A stretch of DNA of 64,000 bases from Paenibacillus sp. YYML68 (GTDB lineage: Bacteria > Bacillota > Bacilli > Paenibacillales > NBRC-103111), in assembly GCF_027923405.1 (NCBI RefSeq), contig NZ_BQYI01000001.1:4468501-4532500 (forward strand), written 5' to 3'. Positions 18,136 to 27,028 of the stretch are shown one piece after another (position 1 is the first letter of the stretch; every line of letters begins with the position of its first letter). Under the pieces are notes generated by a model. It had not been told where the DNA came from. It worked only from the letters and a program-made list of their open reading frames with translations, and searched no databases. The position numbers were made by a program, and so were the translations under genes.

Positions 18136-19308
18136 TTATTTCAACACGTACAGCCCTTCCGTCTTGAACGGGTCCGAGGCTGCCGTCACTTCCATGTAGC
18201 TCTCATACAGCCTTGTAAAAATGGCATCCCACGACTGGCGCTGACTGTAGCTTCGGCCAGCCTGCGCGAGCTTTGCGGCACCCTCACGGTCATCATGAAT
18301 CGAGCAGATCGCCTCGACAAATTCCGCAGCTTCCCCTGGCGTGCACAGCAGACCGGTCCGTCCATGCTCAATGTTATCGGCTACGCCGCCGGCATTCGCT
18401 CCGACTACGACCGTCCCTGAAGCCATCGCCTCCAGCACCACGTTGCCGAACGTTTCCGTCGCGGAAGGGAATACGAACACATCAGCTGCCGCGTACAGAT
18501 CGCTCAGCTCCTTGCCCTGCTGGAAGCCGGTAAACGTAATGTCGGCCTCACCTCCGTATTGCTCCTGCAACGGCCTCAGCAGCGGTCCGTCTCCGGCCAC
18601 GATCAAGTGTGACTTGGCGCGCAGCGGCTCAGGCAGCGATTCGAACGTGCGCATCAGCACGTCGACGCTTTTCTCAGGAGCAAGTCTACCAACATATAAC
18701 AAGACGAACTTACTCGGGGAAATGTTGCGGGCACGAAGAACCGCATCGCGGTCGACGAACGGATGGAAGCGATTGACCTCGACTCCCCGGGACCATATTT
18801 CGACATTCTTCAAGCCCTTGTCCTCGAGGTGCAGCTGGGTCGAACGGGAGGGGGCATATATTTTTTTGCAGTCCTGATGGAACCAGAGCATGTACTTCCA
18901 CAGCATCGGCTCCATCCACGGCAGCTTATAATAATGTAGATATTGGTCGAAATGAGTATGATACGACGCGACAACCGGCACGTGATTGCGCTTCGCATAA
19001 TGAAGTCCGACAAGACCCAGGTTGAAGGGCGTTGCCAGATGAATGAGGTCGGGATTGAACGCCTTCAGCGTCTTCTTGAGGTTCATCGGGTTAGGGATAG
19101 CCATACGGCACTCCGGATATAACAGGAAAGGGATGCTGTAAAATCGTTCCACCATTCGTTGATCAGATTCGGCAGCCGAATGACTCTGAGGTGCGAACAC
19201 CTTGCATTCAACCCCGCGCGACTCCAGAAACCTCACCCATCGGCCCAGCGTCTTGGCGACGCCGTTCACATCCGGCTCGAACGTATCCGTAAACAGGGCT
19301 ACTCTCAT
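18136..19308 (-). CDS. Glycosyltransferase, family GT4 (mannosyltransferase-like)
   Basis: The start at 19308 is fixed by GAGGAGGTTAATC just before the ATG. The 390-residue protein begins MRVALFTDTFEPDVNGVAKT, typical of GT4 lipid mannosyl/glucosyltransferases. It has YHTHFDQYLHYY in the acceptor domain and VLLYVGRLAPEKSVDVL plus PSATETFGNVVLEAMASG for the nucleotide-sugar domain. Such enzymes act on the cytoplasmic membrane face in glycolipid synthesis. The divergent PAP2 phosphatase and UgtP-like gene next door support a membrane glycolipid role. The substrate is not certain. Confidence 0.85.
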   Translation of the reverse strand: MRVALFTDTFEPDVNGVAKTLGRWVRFLESRGVECKVFAPQSHSAAESDQRMVERFYSIPFLLYPECRMAIPNPMNLKKTLKAFNPDLIHLATPFNLGLVGLHYAKRNHVPVVASYHTHFDQYLHYYKLPWMEPMLWKYMLWFHQDCKKIYAPSRSTQLHLEDKGLKNVEIWSRGVEVNRFHPFVDRDAVLRARNISPSKFVLLYVGRLAPEKSVDVLMRTFESLPEPLRAKSHLIVAGDGPLLRPLQEQYGGEADITFTGFQQGKELSDLYAAADVFVFPSATETFGNVVLEAMASGTVVVGANAGGVADNIEHGRTGLLCTPGEAAEFVEAICSIHDDREGAAKLAQAGRSYSQRQSWDAIFTRLYESYMEVTAASDPFKTEGLYVLK

Positions 19309-19468
19309 GATTAACCTCCTCAACATTTCGCTTTCGAACGGTTATGCGCCTATAAATCCTTGAAAAATGGGAATACAGACGAATAGAGTGGAACAAAAGA
19401 TGCTTCTGTCGCGTATAGAGGATAAGCATATTTTTTACAAACACCACCTGTTATGATATCCCGGCTCT

Positions 19469-19529
19469 GTTAACGGAGCATCAATACAGCATTAATTTTT
19501 TCTAATTGTTCCGTTGATACTCCATTAAC
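19469..19529. promoter_or_regulatory. Imperfect palindrome in the divergent GT4/PAP2 promoter region
   Basis: GTTAACGGAGCATCAA at 19469-19484 pairs imperfectly with the complement of 19514-19529 (GTTAATGGAGTATCAA on the other strand). The flanking bases are also related. The site is centrally placed between two divergent genes, so it could be an operator. A closely similar half-site occurs at 31388-31415. Confidence 0.4.
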
Positions 19530-19599
19530 ATTCGACCCTTACAATCAAGGTATATGTGATTCAATGTAAGCTTATCCCAACCCGAGGAGGCGCTGTCCT

Positions 19600-20127
19600 G
19601 TGAGCCGTGTCGTGACTTGGCTTCAGCACCATGAGAATCGTATGTTTTGCTTTGTCAATCAACGTATCCAGCACGGTCTGCTGGACCGTTTCTTCAATGT
19701 CATCACCCATGTCGGCGGGGCGACCTTCATGATCTCGATGTCGCTGCTGCTTGCCTTGTTCGCCGGAGGCGGCTGGAAGCTGGCCGGTATTCAGAGCTGT
19801 GTCGCGCTCGCCATCAGTCACCTGCCCGTAGCCATCATTAAGAAGAAGTATCCGCGCCTGCGCCCTTATCTTGTTGTACCTGATACCCATACGTGCAAAA
19901 ATCCGCTGACCGATCATTCGTTCCCGTCCGGTCATACGACCGCCGTCTTCTCGGTGCTCGTGCCGCTCATGTTCATCAGTCCACTCATTCTCGCGCTGCT
20001 GCTTCCGGTTGCGCTCCTGGTCGGACTGTCGCGAATATATCTGGGCCTGCATTACCCGTCCGATTGCCTCGCCGGCAGCATGATCGGTACGATGACGGCC
20101 GTGGCCGCCGTCGCCTTCATCGGGTAG
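19600..20127 (+). CDS. PAP2-family membrane phosphatase (undecaprenyl-diphosphatase-like)
   Basis: The 175-residue integral membrane protein starts at GTG with GAGGAGG upstream. It carries the three PAP2 motifs: KKKYPRLRP, the central SFPSGHTT and SRIYLGLHYPSDCLAG. The family removes a phosphate from lipid pyrophosphates such as undecaprenyl diphosphate, or from phosphatidic acid derivatives. It precedes a UgtP-like gene by 60 bp in the same direction. That would suit recycling of lipid carriers or supply of diacylglycerol, but the substrate is inferred. Confidence 0.88.
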   Translation: MSRVVTWLQHHENRMFCFVNQRIQHGLLDRFFNVITHVGGATFMISMSLLLALFAGGGWKLAGIQSCVALAISHLPVAIIKKKYPRLRPYLVVPDTHTCKNPLTDHSFPSGHTTAVFSVLVPLMFISPLILALLLPVALLVGLSRIYLGLHYPSDCLAGSMIGTMTAVAAVAFIG

Positions 20128-20187
20128 CCGAATACGGCGAGCCGAATGTTCAGCATCTCAATACGTATAAGGTATGGTGAATCGCTT

Positions 20188-21372
20188 ATGCGCAAAAAGA
20201 GGGTTCTACTCCTATCCGAAGGCTTCGGCGCCGGACACACCCAAGCCGCGCACGCGCTTGCCGAAAGCCTGCGAATGTTATCGCCGAACATCCAGACTCG
20301 CGTCCTGGAGCTGGGCAAGTTCCTGCATCCGACGCTCGCTCCGTTCGTATTCAACGCTTACCGCAAGACGGTCGCCACGCAGCCGAAGCTATACGGCATG
20401 GTGTACCGGGCACAATACAAGAAGTCGCTGAACCGCATCACGCAGCTCGCGCTGCATCGCATCTTCTATGCGCAGACGGCAGCGGTCATCCGCCAGCTGC
20501 GTCCCGATGCAGTCGTATGCACGCACCCGTTCCCGAGCGCAGTCATCTCGCGCCTGAAGCGAATGGGGCTTGATGTGCCGCTGTTCACGGTCATTACCGA
20601 CTATGACGCGCACGGTACGTGGGTCAGCCGCGAGGTCAATCAATATCTCGTCTCCACGCCTGACGTGAAGGAGAAGCTGCTGCGCCGCGGCGTCGCGCCA
20701 GCCAATGTGCAGGTGACCGGCATTCCGGTGCACCCGAACTTCTGGGGACAGCACAACCGCGACGAGCTGCGCCACAGCTTCGGCCTGAAGCCGCTGCCGA
20801 CGGTGCTCGTCATGGGCGGCGGCTGGGGCATCATGAAGGGCACGTCGTTCCTCGAGCATCTGATCAGCTGGCGCGAGCAGCTGCAGATCGTCGTCTGTCT
20901 CGGCAGCAACGAGAAGGCGCGTGCTTCGCTATTGGAGGATAGCCGCTTCCGGCATCCGAACGTGAGACTGCTTGGTTTTACGAAGGAAATCGATAAGTGG
21001 ATGGACGTATCCGACCTGCTCATTACGAAGCCGGGCGGCATGACGTGTACAGAGGCGCTGGCGAAGGGAATTCCGATGCTGTTCTACGAGCCAATCCCTG
21101 GGCAAGAGGAGGAGAACCTGCAATACTTCACTCAGCTCGGACTTGGCGAATCGATCCGCTCGCTCGATACGGTCGACCGCTGGTTCGAACTGCTAACCGA
21201 GCAATATCCGGCGATGCAGCAGCGTCGGGAGACGATCGTGCAGACGACACGCGCCTACAATCCGGCGGATTGCTCGAGGGTCATTCTGTCGATGATCGGT
21301 GCGGAGGAGCAGATGGTAGATGAGGATCGCTATACGCGCGGTCCGGAGCTGGTGTTAGCAGGCAAGGGCTAA
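20188..21372 (+). CDS. MGDG synthase/UgtP-like glycosyltransferase (GT28)
   Basis: The start is set at 20188 (MRKKRVLLLSEGFGAGH) with a GGTATGGTGA site upstream; the ORF extends 14 codons further upstream without a ribosome site. The 394-residue protein has the N-terminal GFGAGHTQAAHALAE of monogalactosyldiacylglycerol synthases. The C-terminal half shows VLVMGGGWGIMKG and LITKPGGMTCTEALAKGIPM for UDP-sugar binding. Such enzymes add glucose or galactose to diacylglycerol on the inner membrane face, giving glycolipids and lipoteichoic acid anchors. It follows the PAP2 gene and faces trmB. Confidence 0.88.
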   Translation: MRKKRVLLLSEGFGAGHTQAAHALAESLRMLSPNIQTRVLELGKFLHPTLAPFVFNAYRKTVATQPKLYGMVYRAQYKKSLNRITQLALHRIFYAQTAAVIRQLRPDAVVCTHPFPSAVISRLKRMGLDVPLFTVITDYDAHGTWVSREVNQYLVSTPDVKEKLLRRGVAPANVQVTGIPVHPNFWGQHNRDELRHSFGLKPLPTVLVMGGGWGIMKGTSFLEHLISWREQLQIVVCLGSNEKARASLLEDSRFRHPNVRLLGFTKEIDKWMDVSDLLITKPGGMTCTEALAKGIPMLFYEPIPGQEEENLQYFTQLGLGESIRSLDTVDRWFELLTEQYPAMQQRRETIVQTTRAYNPADCSRVILSMIGAEEQMVDEDRYTRGPELVLAGKG

Positions 21373-21388
21373 GTGCAACTATGACAAA

Positions 21389-21422
21389 GAACCCCGTCTT
21401 CCGCTCAGGAAGTACGGGGTTC
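21389..21422. terminator. Stem-loop between convergent genes
   Basis: GAACCCCGT at 21389-21397 pairs with ACGGGGTTC at 21414-21422. It sits between the UgtP-like gene and trmB and probably terminates from both sides. The U-tracts are short. Confidence 0.6.
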
Positions 21423-21541
21423 TCACGTTATATTCGTATACGATCTTGTCTGTCTTCTGTATCGTTCGTCCTCGTTGCTGGATTAGGGCTTCATTGTTAC
21501 TCCTAACCCACTTTCCCTACTCTTGTTCTTGCTCTTACTCC

Positions 21542-22294
21542 CTACTCCGAGTCATCCTCATCATCGAGCTCCTGCTGTGCCGCGGCTCCTTCCGCCTCCT
21601 GCTTCAGTCGGCTCAGATGCTGCTCCATCGCCTGATGGCCGATGACGACCTCCAGTCGGTGAATCGGCATGCCCTGCTGCGCGAACTTCGTCTCGTATTC
21701 GGTCATTACGAGGTCGGTACGCAGTCCGTCGGCATGTAGATCGAGCGAGATGTTGCGCATGCGCAGCCCCATATCGGAGAACGAATTTAATGAGAACTCG
21801 AACAGGCTGCGCGAATCGGTCTTGAAATGAATCTCGCCGCGAGCATTCAGCACCTGCTGGTACTTCGTGACGAACGCGGGATGCGTCAGTCGGCGACGGG
21901 CGTGCTTTTTCTTCGGCCAAGGGTCGCTGAAGTTCAAGTATATGCGCTCCAGCTCGCCCTCGTCGAAGATGTCCTCCAGAAACTCGATATTGAAGCGGAC
22001 GAGCCGCAGGTTCGATAAGTCGCCGCCGTGCTCCTCACGGGACAGTCTCGCCTTCTCGCTGCCGCGACGGATCAGCTCATCGTACATGTCGATGCCTATG
22101 TAGTTCACTTGCGGGTTGCGAGCGCTCAGCTCGCTGATGAAGCGTCCCTTGCCCATGCCGAGCTCCACATGGATCGGCCGGTCGTTGCCGAACACGTCTC
22201 TCCACTTGCCCTTGTACTCATGAGGCTCCAGAATGACTAGCTCAGGCTGAGCCTCCAGCGCCTCCTTAATGCCTTTACGTCCTCTTAAACGCAT
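21542..22294 (-). CDS. trmB: tRNA (guanine-N7-)-methyltransferase
   Basis: TrmB makes m7G46 in the variable loop of tRNAs with SAM. The start at 22294 follows GGAGGACC; an in-frame codon at 22378 lacks a site. The 250-residue protein has the SAM motif VELGMGKGRFISEL, the family signature NFSDPWPKKKHARRRLTHP with catalytic Asp, and GEIHFKTDSRSLFEFS. The C-terminal tail is Glu/Asp-rich (AAAQQELDDEDDSE), an acidic extension not essential to the family. Confidence 0.96.
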   Translation of the reverse strand: MRLRGRKGIKEALEAQPELVILEPHEYKGKWRDVFGNDRPIHVELGMGKGRFISELSARNPQVNYIGIDMYDELIRRGSEKARLSREEHGGDLSNLRLVRFNIEFLEDIFDEGELERIYLNFSDPWPKKKHARRRLTHPAFVTKYQQVLNARGEIHFKTDSRSLFEFSLNSFSDMGLRMRNISLDLHADGLRTDLVMTEYETKFAQQGMPIHRLEVVIGHQAMEQHLSRLKQEAEGAAAQQELDDEDDSE

Positions 22295-22425
22295 TGAATG
22301 GTCCTCCAGCCGCAATATATCGTTGTTTTTGAAGATTATACTCCGAATACCTCCGAAAGAAAAGAGAGACCGCCACAAGAAAGAGCAAGCTCCTCCTTGC
22401 GACGATCTGCGGTTGAAGATGAAGC

Positions 22426-22629
22426 TTACGCTTCGATAAGTTCGTAATGCAATTGCGGCTGTCGCGGCTGTATCTGGAACAGCGCAGCTTCGAGCGCTTC
22501 GTTGACCTTCTTACGGGCATTCGTCGCGACGGATGAGTCTGCCGCATAGCGTACGCCCAGACCGAGTGCCATCGCTTCGTTTACAGACAGCTCGATTCGT
22601 ATTTTGTTATCCTCTGAAGTCAGGCTCAT
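22426..22629 (-). CDS. Small conserved-looking protein of unknown function
   Basis: The 67-codon frame has GGGGTGAAGG before its ATG. The protein is neutral to acidic (MSLTSEDNKIRIELSVNEAM ... QPQLHYELIEA), with an Ala-rich helix in the middle and no membrane segment or Cys. It lies between trmB and the WGxxGxxG gene, all on the minus strand. I do not recognise the family. Confidence 0.65.
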   Translation of the reverse strand: MSLTSEDNKIRIELSVNEAMALGLGVRYAADSSVATNARKKVNEALEAALFQIQPRQPQLHYELIEA

Positions 22630-22666
22630 GAGCCTTCACCCCTTAACGGAACACGTAGTGCGCTCC

Positions 22667-23143
22667 TTATTTGTTGCGGAATTCGCTCTCGTCACGGTTG
22701 CGGTTACGCATACCGGCAAGACCCAGAAGACCGAGCAGACCTAACCAGCCCCAGTCAAAATCGTCATCGGCTGCCGCATTCGTGCGGTACGAGGTCGTGT
22801 TGTAGTTGCCGCCGTAGTTGTAGCCTGTGCGGTCGGCTGTGTTCGTGTACATGTTCATCCGATCGAGCATGTTGTCGTTGTAATCCGCATCGGTATTCGT
22901 TGTACCGTACGTGTTGTTCGTCATGTCGGTCGTCATACCCGTACCTGTCGTTGTTCCTGTCGTTGTACCCATTGTTGTTCCTGTTGTCGTACCTGTCGTA
23001 CCTACTGTGCCCGTTCCATACGTGCTGTAGTTGCCCGTACCTGTTGTGCCCGTTGTCGTCATCGATTCCGCGAACGCTTGTCCTGTGAAGCCGAGGGACG
23101 CCGTCAGGGCCAAAGCCAGCACCGTTTTACCGAACTTGTTCAT
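22667..23143 (-). CDS. Secreted Thr/Gly-rich WGxxGxxG-type surface protein
   Basis: The 158-residue protein has a signal peptide (KTVLALALTASLGFTGQAFA). A low-complexity stretch built from repeated TGTT units follows, then a Tyr/Asn/Thr-rich part. The C-terminus is tripartite: DDFDWGWLGLLGLLGLAGM followed by a basic RNRNRDE tail. This matches the WGxxGxxG C-terminal sorting-type signal described for Gram-positive proteins, resembling the MYXO-CTERM plan. The partner peptidase is not in view. The mature protein would be anchored or processed at the cell surface. Confidence 0.78.
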   Translation of the reverse strand: MNKFGKTVLALALTASLGFTGQAFAESMTTTGTTGTGNYSTYGTGTVGTTGTTTGTTMGTTTGTTTGTGMTTDMTNNTYGTTNTDADYNDNMLDRMNMYTNTADRTGYNYGGNYNTTSYRTNAAADDDFDWGWLGLLGLLGLAGMRNRNRDESEFRNK

Positions 23144-23328
23144 GATGTGAGAAATCTCCCTTCTTGAATCAAAAGTTTGGTTTGCCGCCTTGCAAGCATT
23201 AGGATAGGCTTTGCGCTCTGTCTTTATCCTTGGGAGAAGCAGGGGATGATGTCAGGAAAGGTTCGCTTTTCCTCCACGTTTTCGGTAAAATAATTTGAAG
23301 GAAATCCGCACGTGAAGGAGCATTCGCT

Positions 23329-24324
23329 ATGGCTACAGAGCTATCATCCGCTGCCGAGCCCCGACTATGGGGGGATAAGCGGTTCCATACATGGAATTAC
23401 GAGATGCGCCGCCAGTTCGGCACGAAGGTGTTCAAGGTAATGCTGGACGCTGGCTTCACGTGTCCGAATCGGGACGGCAAGATCGCGACAGGCGGCTGCA
23501 CATTCTGCAGCGCCCGCGGCTCCGGTGACTTCGCAGGCAGCCGCCGCGACGATCTGGTGACGCAATTCAACAACATCCGCGACCTGCAGCACCGCAAGTG
23601 GCCGGAGGCGCAATATATCGGCTACTTCCAAGCGTATACGAACACGTATGCGCCTGTGGAGGAGCTGCGCGAATATTATGAAGCGATCCTCGCCCAGCCG
23701 GGCGTCGTCGGCTTGTCGATCGCAACGCGACCGGACTGCTTGCCCGACGATGTCGTCGATTACCTCGCCGAGCTGAACGAGCGGACGTATCTGTGGATCG
23801 AGATGGGTCTGCAGACGATCCATGAGGAGACGTCGCAGCTCATTAACCGCGCACACGATACAGCATGCTACGAGGATGCGGTGGCACGCCTGCGCGCCCG
23901 CGGCATCCGCGTCTGTGCGCACATCATCTACGGTCTGCCGATGGAGACGCATGAGATGATGCTCGACACTGGACGCGCCGTCGCCCAGATGGACGTCCAA
24001 GGCATCAAGATTCATCTGCTGCATCTGATGCGCAAGACGCCGATGGTGAAGCAGTACGAGGCGGGACTGGTGCGCTTCCTCGAGAAGGACGAATACGTCA
24101 AGCTCGTCGTCGATACGCTCGAGCTGCTGCCTCCGAACATGATCGTCCACCGGCTGACCGGTGACGCGCCTCGCGACCTGCTCATCGGCCCGATGTGGAG
24201 CCTCAAGAAGTGGGAGGTGCTGAACGCCTTCGACGCCGAGCTGCGCGAGCGCAATACGTGGCAGGGACGGCTGTGGGACGGTCAGCGGGCTGTGGAGGAA
24301 ATAAGTGAGCAGGGTTCATGTTAG
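23329..24324 (+). CDS. ytqA: Radical SAM protein, YtqA family (TIGR01212)
   Basis: The 331-residue protein has the radical SAM cysteines in CPNRDGKIATGGCTFC, with the wide first spacing characteristic of the YtqA/YhcC family. SIATRPDCLPDDVVDYL and the C-terminal MIVHRLTGDAPRDLLIGP are also present. The cluster generates a 5'-deoxyadenosyl radical; the substrate is unknown, although the family is proposed to modify tRNA. Only a weak ribosome site is visible (GTGAAGGAG upstream of ATG 23329). It is directly followed by the ytqB-like methyltransferase, the arrangement also known in Bacillus. Confidence 0.92.
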   Translation: MATELSSAAEPRLWGDKRFHTWNYEMRRQFGTKVFKVMLDAGFTCPNRDGKIATGGCTFCSARGSGDFAGSRRDDLVTQFNNIRDLQHRKWPEAQYIGYFQAYTNTYAPVEELREYYEAILAQPGVVGLSIATRPDCLPDDVVDYLAELNERTYLWIEMGLQTIHEETSQLINRAHDTACYEDAVARLRARGIRVCAHIIYGLPMETHEMMLDTGRAVAQMDVQGIKIHLLHLMRKTPMVKQYEAGLVRFLEKDEYVKLVVDTLELLPPNMIVHRLTGDAPRDLLIGPMWSLKKWEVLNAFDAELRERNTWQGRLWDGQRAVEEISEQGSC

Positions 24325-24410
24325 TCAAGCATGCTGCTAACGCGGCTGTTATTAGAGCTATTCGTACAATTACTATCACTAGAGCTTTTCAGGCAGAAAG
24401 GACGAGTCAC

Positions 24411-24983
24411 TTGGGCTTCCTATCCATACTGAGCTTCGCACACAAGCTCATTGAAGAACGTGTTAAGCCCGGCGAGCCGGTCGTCGATGCGACGGCAGGC
24501 AACGGCGTAGATACCGTATACTTGGCAAGATGTACAGGGCCATCTGGCACTGTATACGCCTTCGATATTCAAGCCGCAGCACTTGAGCGGACCGCGGCTC
24601 GCTGTGCGTTGGAAGCGCCGGGGCACCGCGTCGAGCTCGTGCATCACAGCCACGCAGAGCTCGCAGAGGCGCTGCCTACTGAGACGCACGGCCGTGTGGC
24701 GGCTGTGACGTTCAATCTCGGCTACTTACCCGGTCATGACCATGCGACGATTACGACGGCCGCTTCGACGTTGCCTGCACTCGAAGCAGCAGCGTCGTTG
24801 CTGCGCCGAGGCGGTGTCATCACGATCGTCCTGTACACCGGGCATCCCGGCGGACAGGAGGAAGCCGAGGCGGTCGAGGCTTGGGCAGCCTCCTTGCCGC
24901 AGGCGCAGTATCAGGTGCTGACGTACCGATACTTGAACCAGCGCAACCATCCGCCGTATTGTGTGGCAATTGAGAAGAGATGA
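24411..24983 (+). CDS. ytqB: SAM-dependent methyltransferase, YtqB family
   Basis: I choose a TTG at 24411 with AAAGGA eight bases before it. This gives LGFLSILSFAHKLIEERVKPGE, which lines up with the family N-terminus; an ATG at 24318, overlapping the ytqA stop, would add 31 unlike residues. The 190-residue protein has the SAM loop VVDATAGNGVDTVYLA, the catalytic-region FNLGYLPGHDH, and VLYTGHPGGQEEAEAVEAW. YtqB-type enzymes methylate the wobble uridine side chain of tRNA (MnmM activity); I assign that role by family. The pairing with ytqA fits a tRNA modification unit. Confidence 0.85.
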   Translation: MGFLSILSFAHKLIEERVKPGEPVVDATAGNGVDTVYLARCTGPSGTVYAFDIQAAALERTAARCALEAPGHRVELVHHSHAELAEALPTETHGRVAAVTFNLGYLPGHDHATITTAASTLPALEAAASLLRRGGVITIVLYTGHPGGQEEAEAVEAWAASLPQAQYQVLTYRYLNQRNHPPYCVAIEKR

Positions 24984-25099
24984 ATTTTCGGACCTTAACA
25001 GGAGAAAAATTTTCGCTACAAATACATAGCTTGTCTTTGTAATGTTTGATACAATTTGTATACACGAGAATAACGTTAGAGAAGGAGCGGTTGTAAACG

Positions 25100-26068
25100 A
25101 TGATGAAACCATACCCGTTAAAGTTTAAGCCCGAGTTCAAGGAACGCGTCTGGGGCGGACGAGCGCTGGAGCAATTCGGCCTTAACGTGCCCGAGGGCGT
25201 CATCGGTGAAGGCTGGATGATCGGCGATCATCCGAACGGAACGACAGCTGTCGTGAACGGTGAGCTGGCCGGGCTGGGCCTCGATCAGCTTCGGGAGCAA
25301 TACGGCGAGGAGCTGTTCGGACGTAAGGGCTTCTCGGAGAAGACGGGCCGCTTCCCGCTGCTCATCAAGCTGCTGGACTGTCAGGATGACCTGTCCGTTC
25401 AGGTGCACCCGAACGATCATTACGAGCGATTGCCAGAGGGCGAGCTCGGCAAGACCGAGATGTGGTACATTCTCGATGCGAAACCGGGCGCGAAGATCAT
25501 CTACGGCATGAACGAGGGCGTGACGCGAGAGCAGCTCGCTCAGGCGATCGCGGACAACCGCATCATGGACTGCTTGAACGAAGTAACCGTCGAAGCCGGC
25601 GACAGCTTCTACATCCCCGCAGGCACCGTGCACGCGCTCGGCGCAGGCGTACTCGTTGCGGAGATACAGCAAAACTCCGACAGCACGTACCGTCTGTACG
25701 ACTACGACCGTCTCGGCCTCGACGGCCAGCCGCGGGAGCTGCATGTGGAGGATTCGTTGAACGTGATCGCGTATGAAGGCGCTGGCGCTACTTATATGAA
25801 GACCGACCTCGCTGCTACCAACGAGTGGCTGACGCTCGCGAGCTCACCGTTCTTCATCACCGAGAAGGGACGTGTCGAGGGGGGATGGAGTCTCTGCACG
25901 ACAGCCGACAGCTTCGTCATTCATATCGTGTGCGAGGGTGAAGGCTCAGTGCGTTATGCAAACGGCGAGCTGTCGCTTAAGGCGGGGGAATGTGTGCTGA
26001 TGCCTGCGAGTATGGGGGAGTATACGTTGAGTGGTGGGATGACGGTGCTGAGGAGTTATGTGCGCTAA
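25100..26068 (+). CDS. manA: Mannose-6-phosphate isomerase, class I
   Basis: ManA interconverts fructose 6-phosphate and mannose 6-phosphate with Zn2+, feeding GDP-mannose synthesis or mannose use. AAGGAG precedes tandem ATGs. The 322-residue Bacillus-type enzyme shows FKERVWGGRAL, the metal-binding QVHPNDHYE with KTEMWYIL, and the catalytic-region PAGTVHALGAGVLVAEIQQNSDSTYRLYD, here read in parts. The last codons (TATGTGCGCTAA) coincide with half of the palindrome of the repeat array that follows. The tail YVR may therefore be repeat-derived. Confidence 0.95.
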   Translation: MMKPYPLKFKPEFKERVWGGRALEQFGLNVPEGVIGEGWMIGDHPNGTTAVVNGELAGLGLDQLREQYGEELFGRKGFSEKTGRFPLLIKLLDCQDDLSVQVHPNDHYERLPEGELGKTEMWYILDAKPGAKIIYGMNEGVTREQLAQAIADNRIMDCLNEVTVEAGDSFYIPAGTVHALGAGVLVAEIQQNSDSTYRLYDYDRLGLDGQPRELHVEDSLNVIAYEGAGATYMKTDLAATNEWLTLASSPFFITEKGRVEGGWSLCTTADSFVIHIVCEGEGSVRYANGELSLKAGECVLMPASMGEYTLSGGMTVLRSYVR

Positions 26069-26925
26069 CGGCGGGCGGCGGGGCGCAGGCGACTGGACTC
26101 ACCCGGCGATAGCGCACGGTACGTGCGCTATACGCTGGCCGCGGGGCGCAGGCACAAGCACGAGCGTGGCGGTAGCGCACGAAACGTGCGCTATACGCGG
26201 GCGGCGGAGCGCAGGCGCAAGCACGAGCGTGGCGGTAGCGCACGAAACGTGCGCTATACGCGGGCGGCGGAGCGCAGGCACACGCACGAGCGGGGCGGTA
26301 GCGCACGAAACGTGCGCTATACGCGGGCGGCGGAGCGCAGGCGCAAGCACGTGCGGGGCGGTAGCGCACGAAACGTGCGCTATCCGCGAGCGGCCGAGCG
26401 CAGGCGCAAGCACGAGCGTGGCGGTAGCGCACGAAACGTGCGCTATACGCGGGCGGCGGAGCGCAGGCACACGCACGAGCGTGGCGGTAGCGCACGAAAC
26501 GTGCGCTATCCGCGGGCGGCCGAGCGCAGGCGCAAGCACGAGCGTGGCGATAGCGCACGAAACGTGCGCTATACGCGGGCGGCGGAGCGCAGGCGCAAGC
26601 ACGAGCGTGGCGGTAGCGCACGAAACGTGCGCTATACGCGGGCGGCGAAGCGCAGGCACACGCACGTGCGGGGCGGTAGCGCACGAAACATGCGCTAGCC
26701 GCAAGCGGCGGAGCGCAGGCGCACGCACGTGCGGGGCCTTAGCGCACGAAACGTGCGCTATCCGCGGGCGGCCGAGCGCAGGCGCAAGCACGAGCGTGGC
26801 GATAGCGCACGAAACGTGCGCTATCCGCGGGCGGCGGAGCGCAGGCGCAAGCACGAGCGTGGCGGTAGCGCACGAAACGTTCGCTATCCGCTGGCCGCGG
26901 AACGCAGGCGCACGCACTCATGGGG
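26069..26925. repeat. Array of thirteen 63-bp hairpin repeats (array 2)
   Basis: Thirteen 63-bp copies follow the manA stop. Each has arms TAGCGCACG and CGTGCGCTA around AAA (GTA in the first copy; a few copies have one arm mutated), followed by a unit of the type GCGGGCGGCGGAGCGCAGG. The core is the same as in array 1 (13784-15041), but the rest of the unit is unrelated. Read on the minus strand the core gives the same SARFVRY peptide as array 1 read forward. No spacers are unique, so it is not a CRISPR array, and open frames through it are artefacts. The remaining gap to 27010 holds no gene. Confidence 0.93.
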
Positions 26926-27028
26926 CGTAACGACGTTGCTACCGATCCCTAATCCCATGAATGAGATAGCGCAACCTTCCCCCACTCCCTTCGTCTAATT
27001 CTACATAATAATGAAGGAAGTGGTAAAG

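Noticed and set aside
13784..26925. CRISPR array
   Set aside because: All of each 63-bp unit is repeated, no unique spacers exist, and no cas genes are present.
26058..26930. Open frames of 235-290 codons through array 2 on both strands
   Set aside because: Same cause as in array 1; several frames are open at once, so none is evidence of coding.
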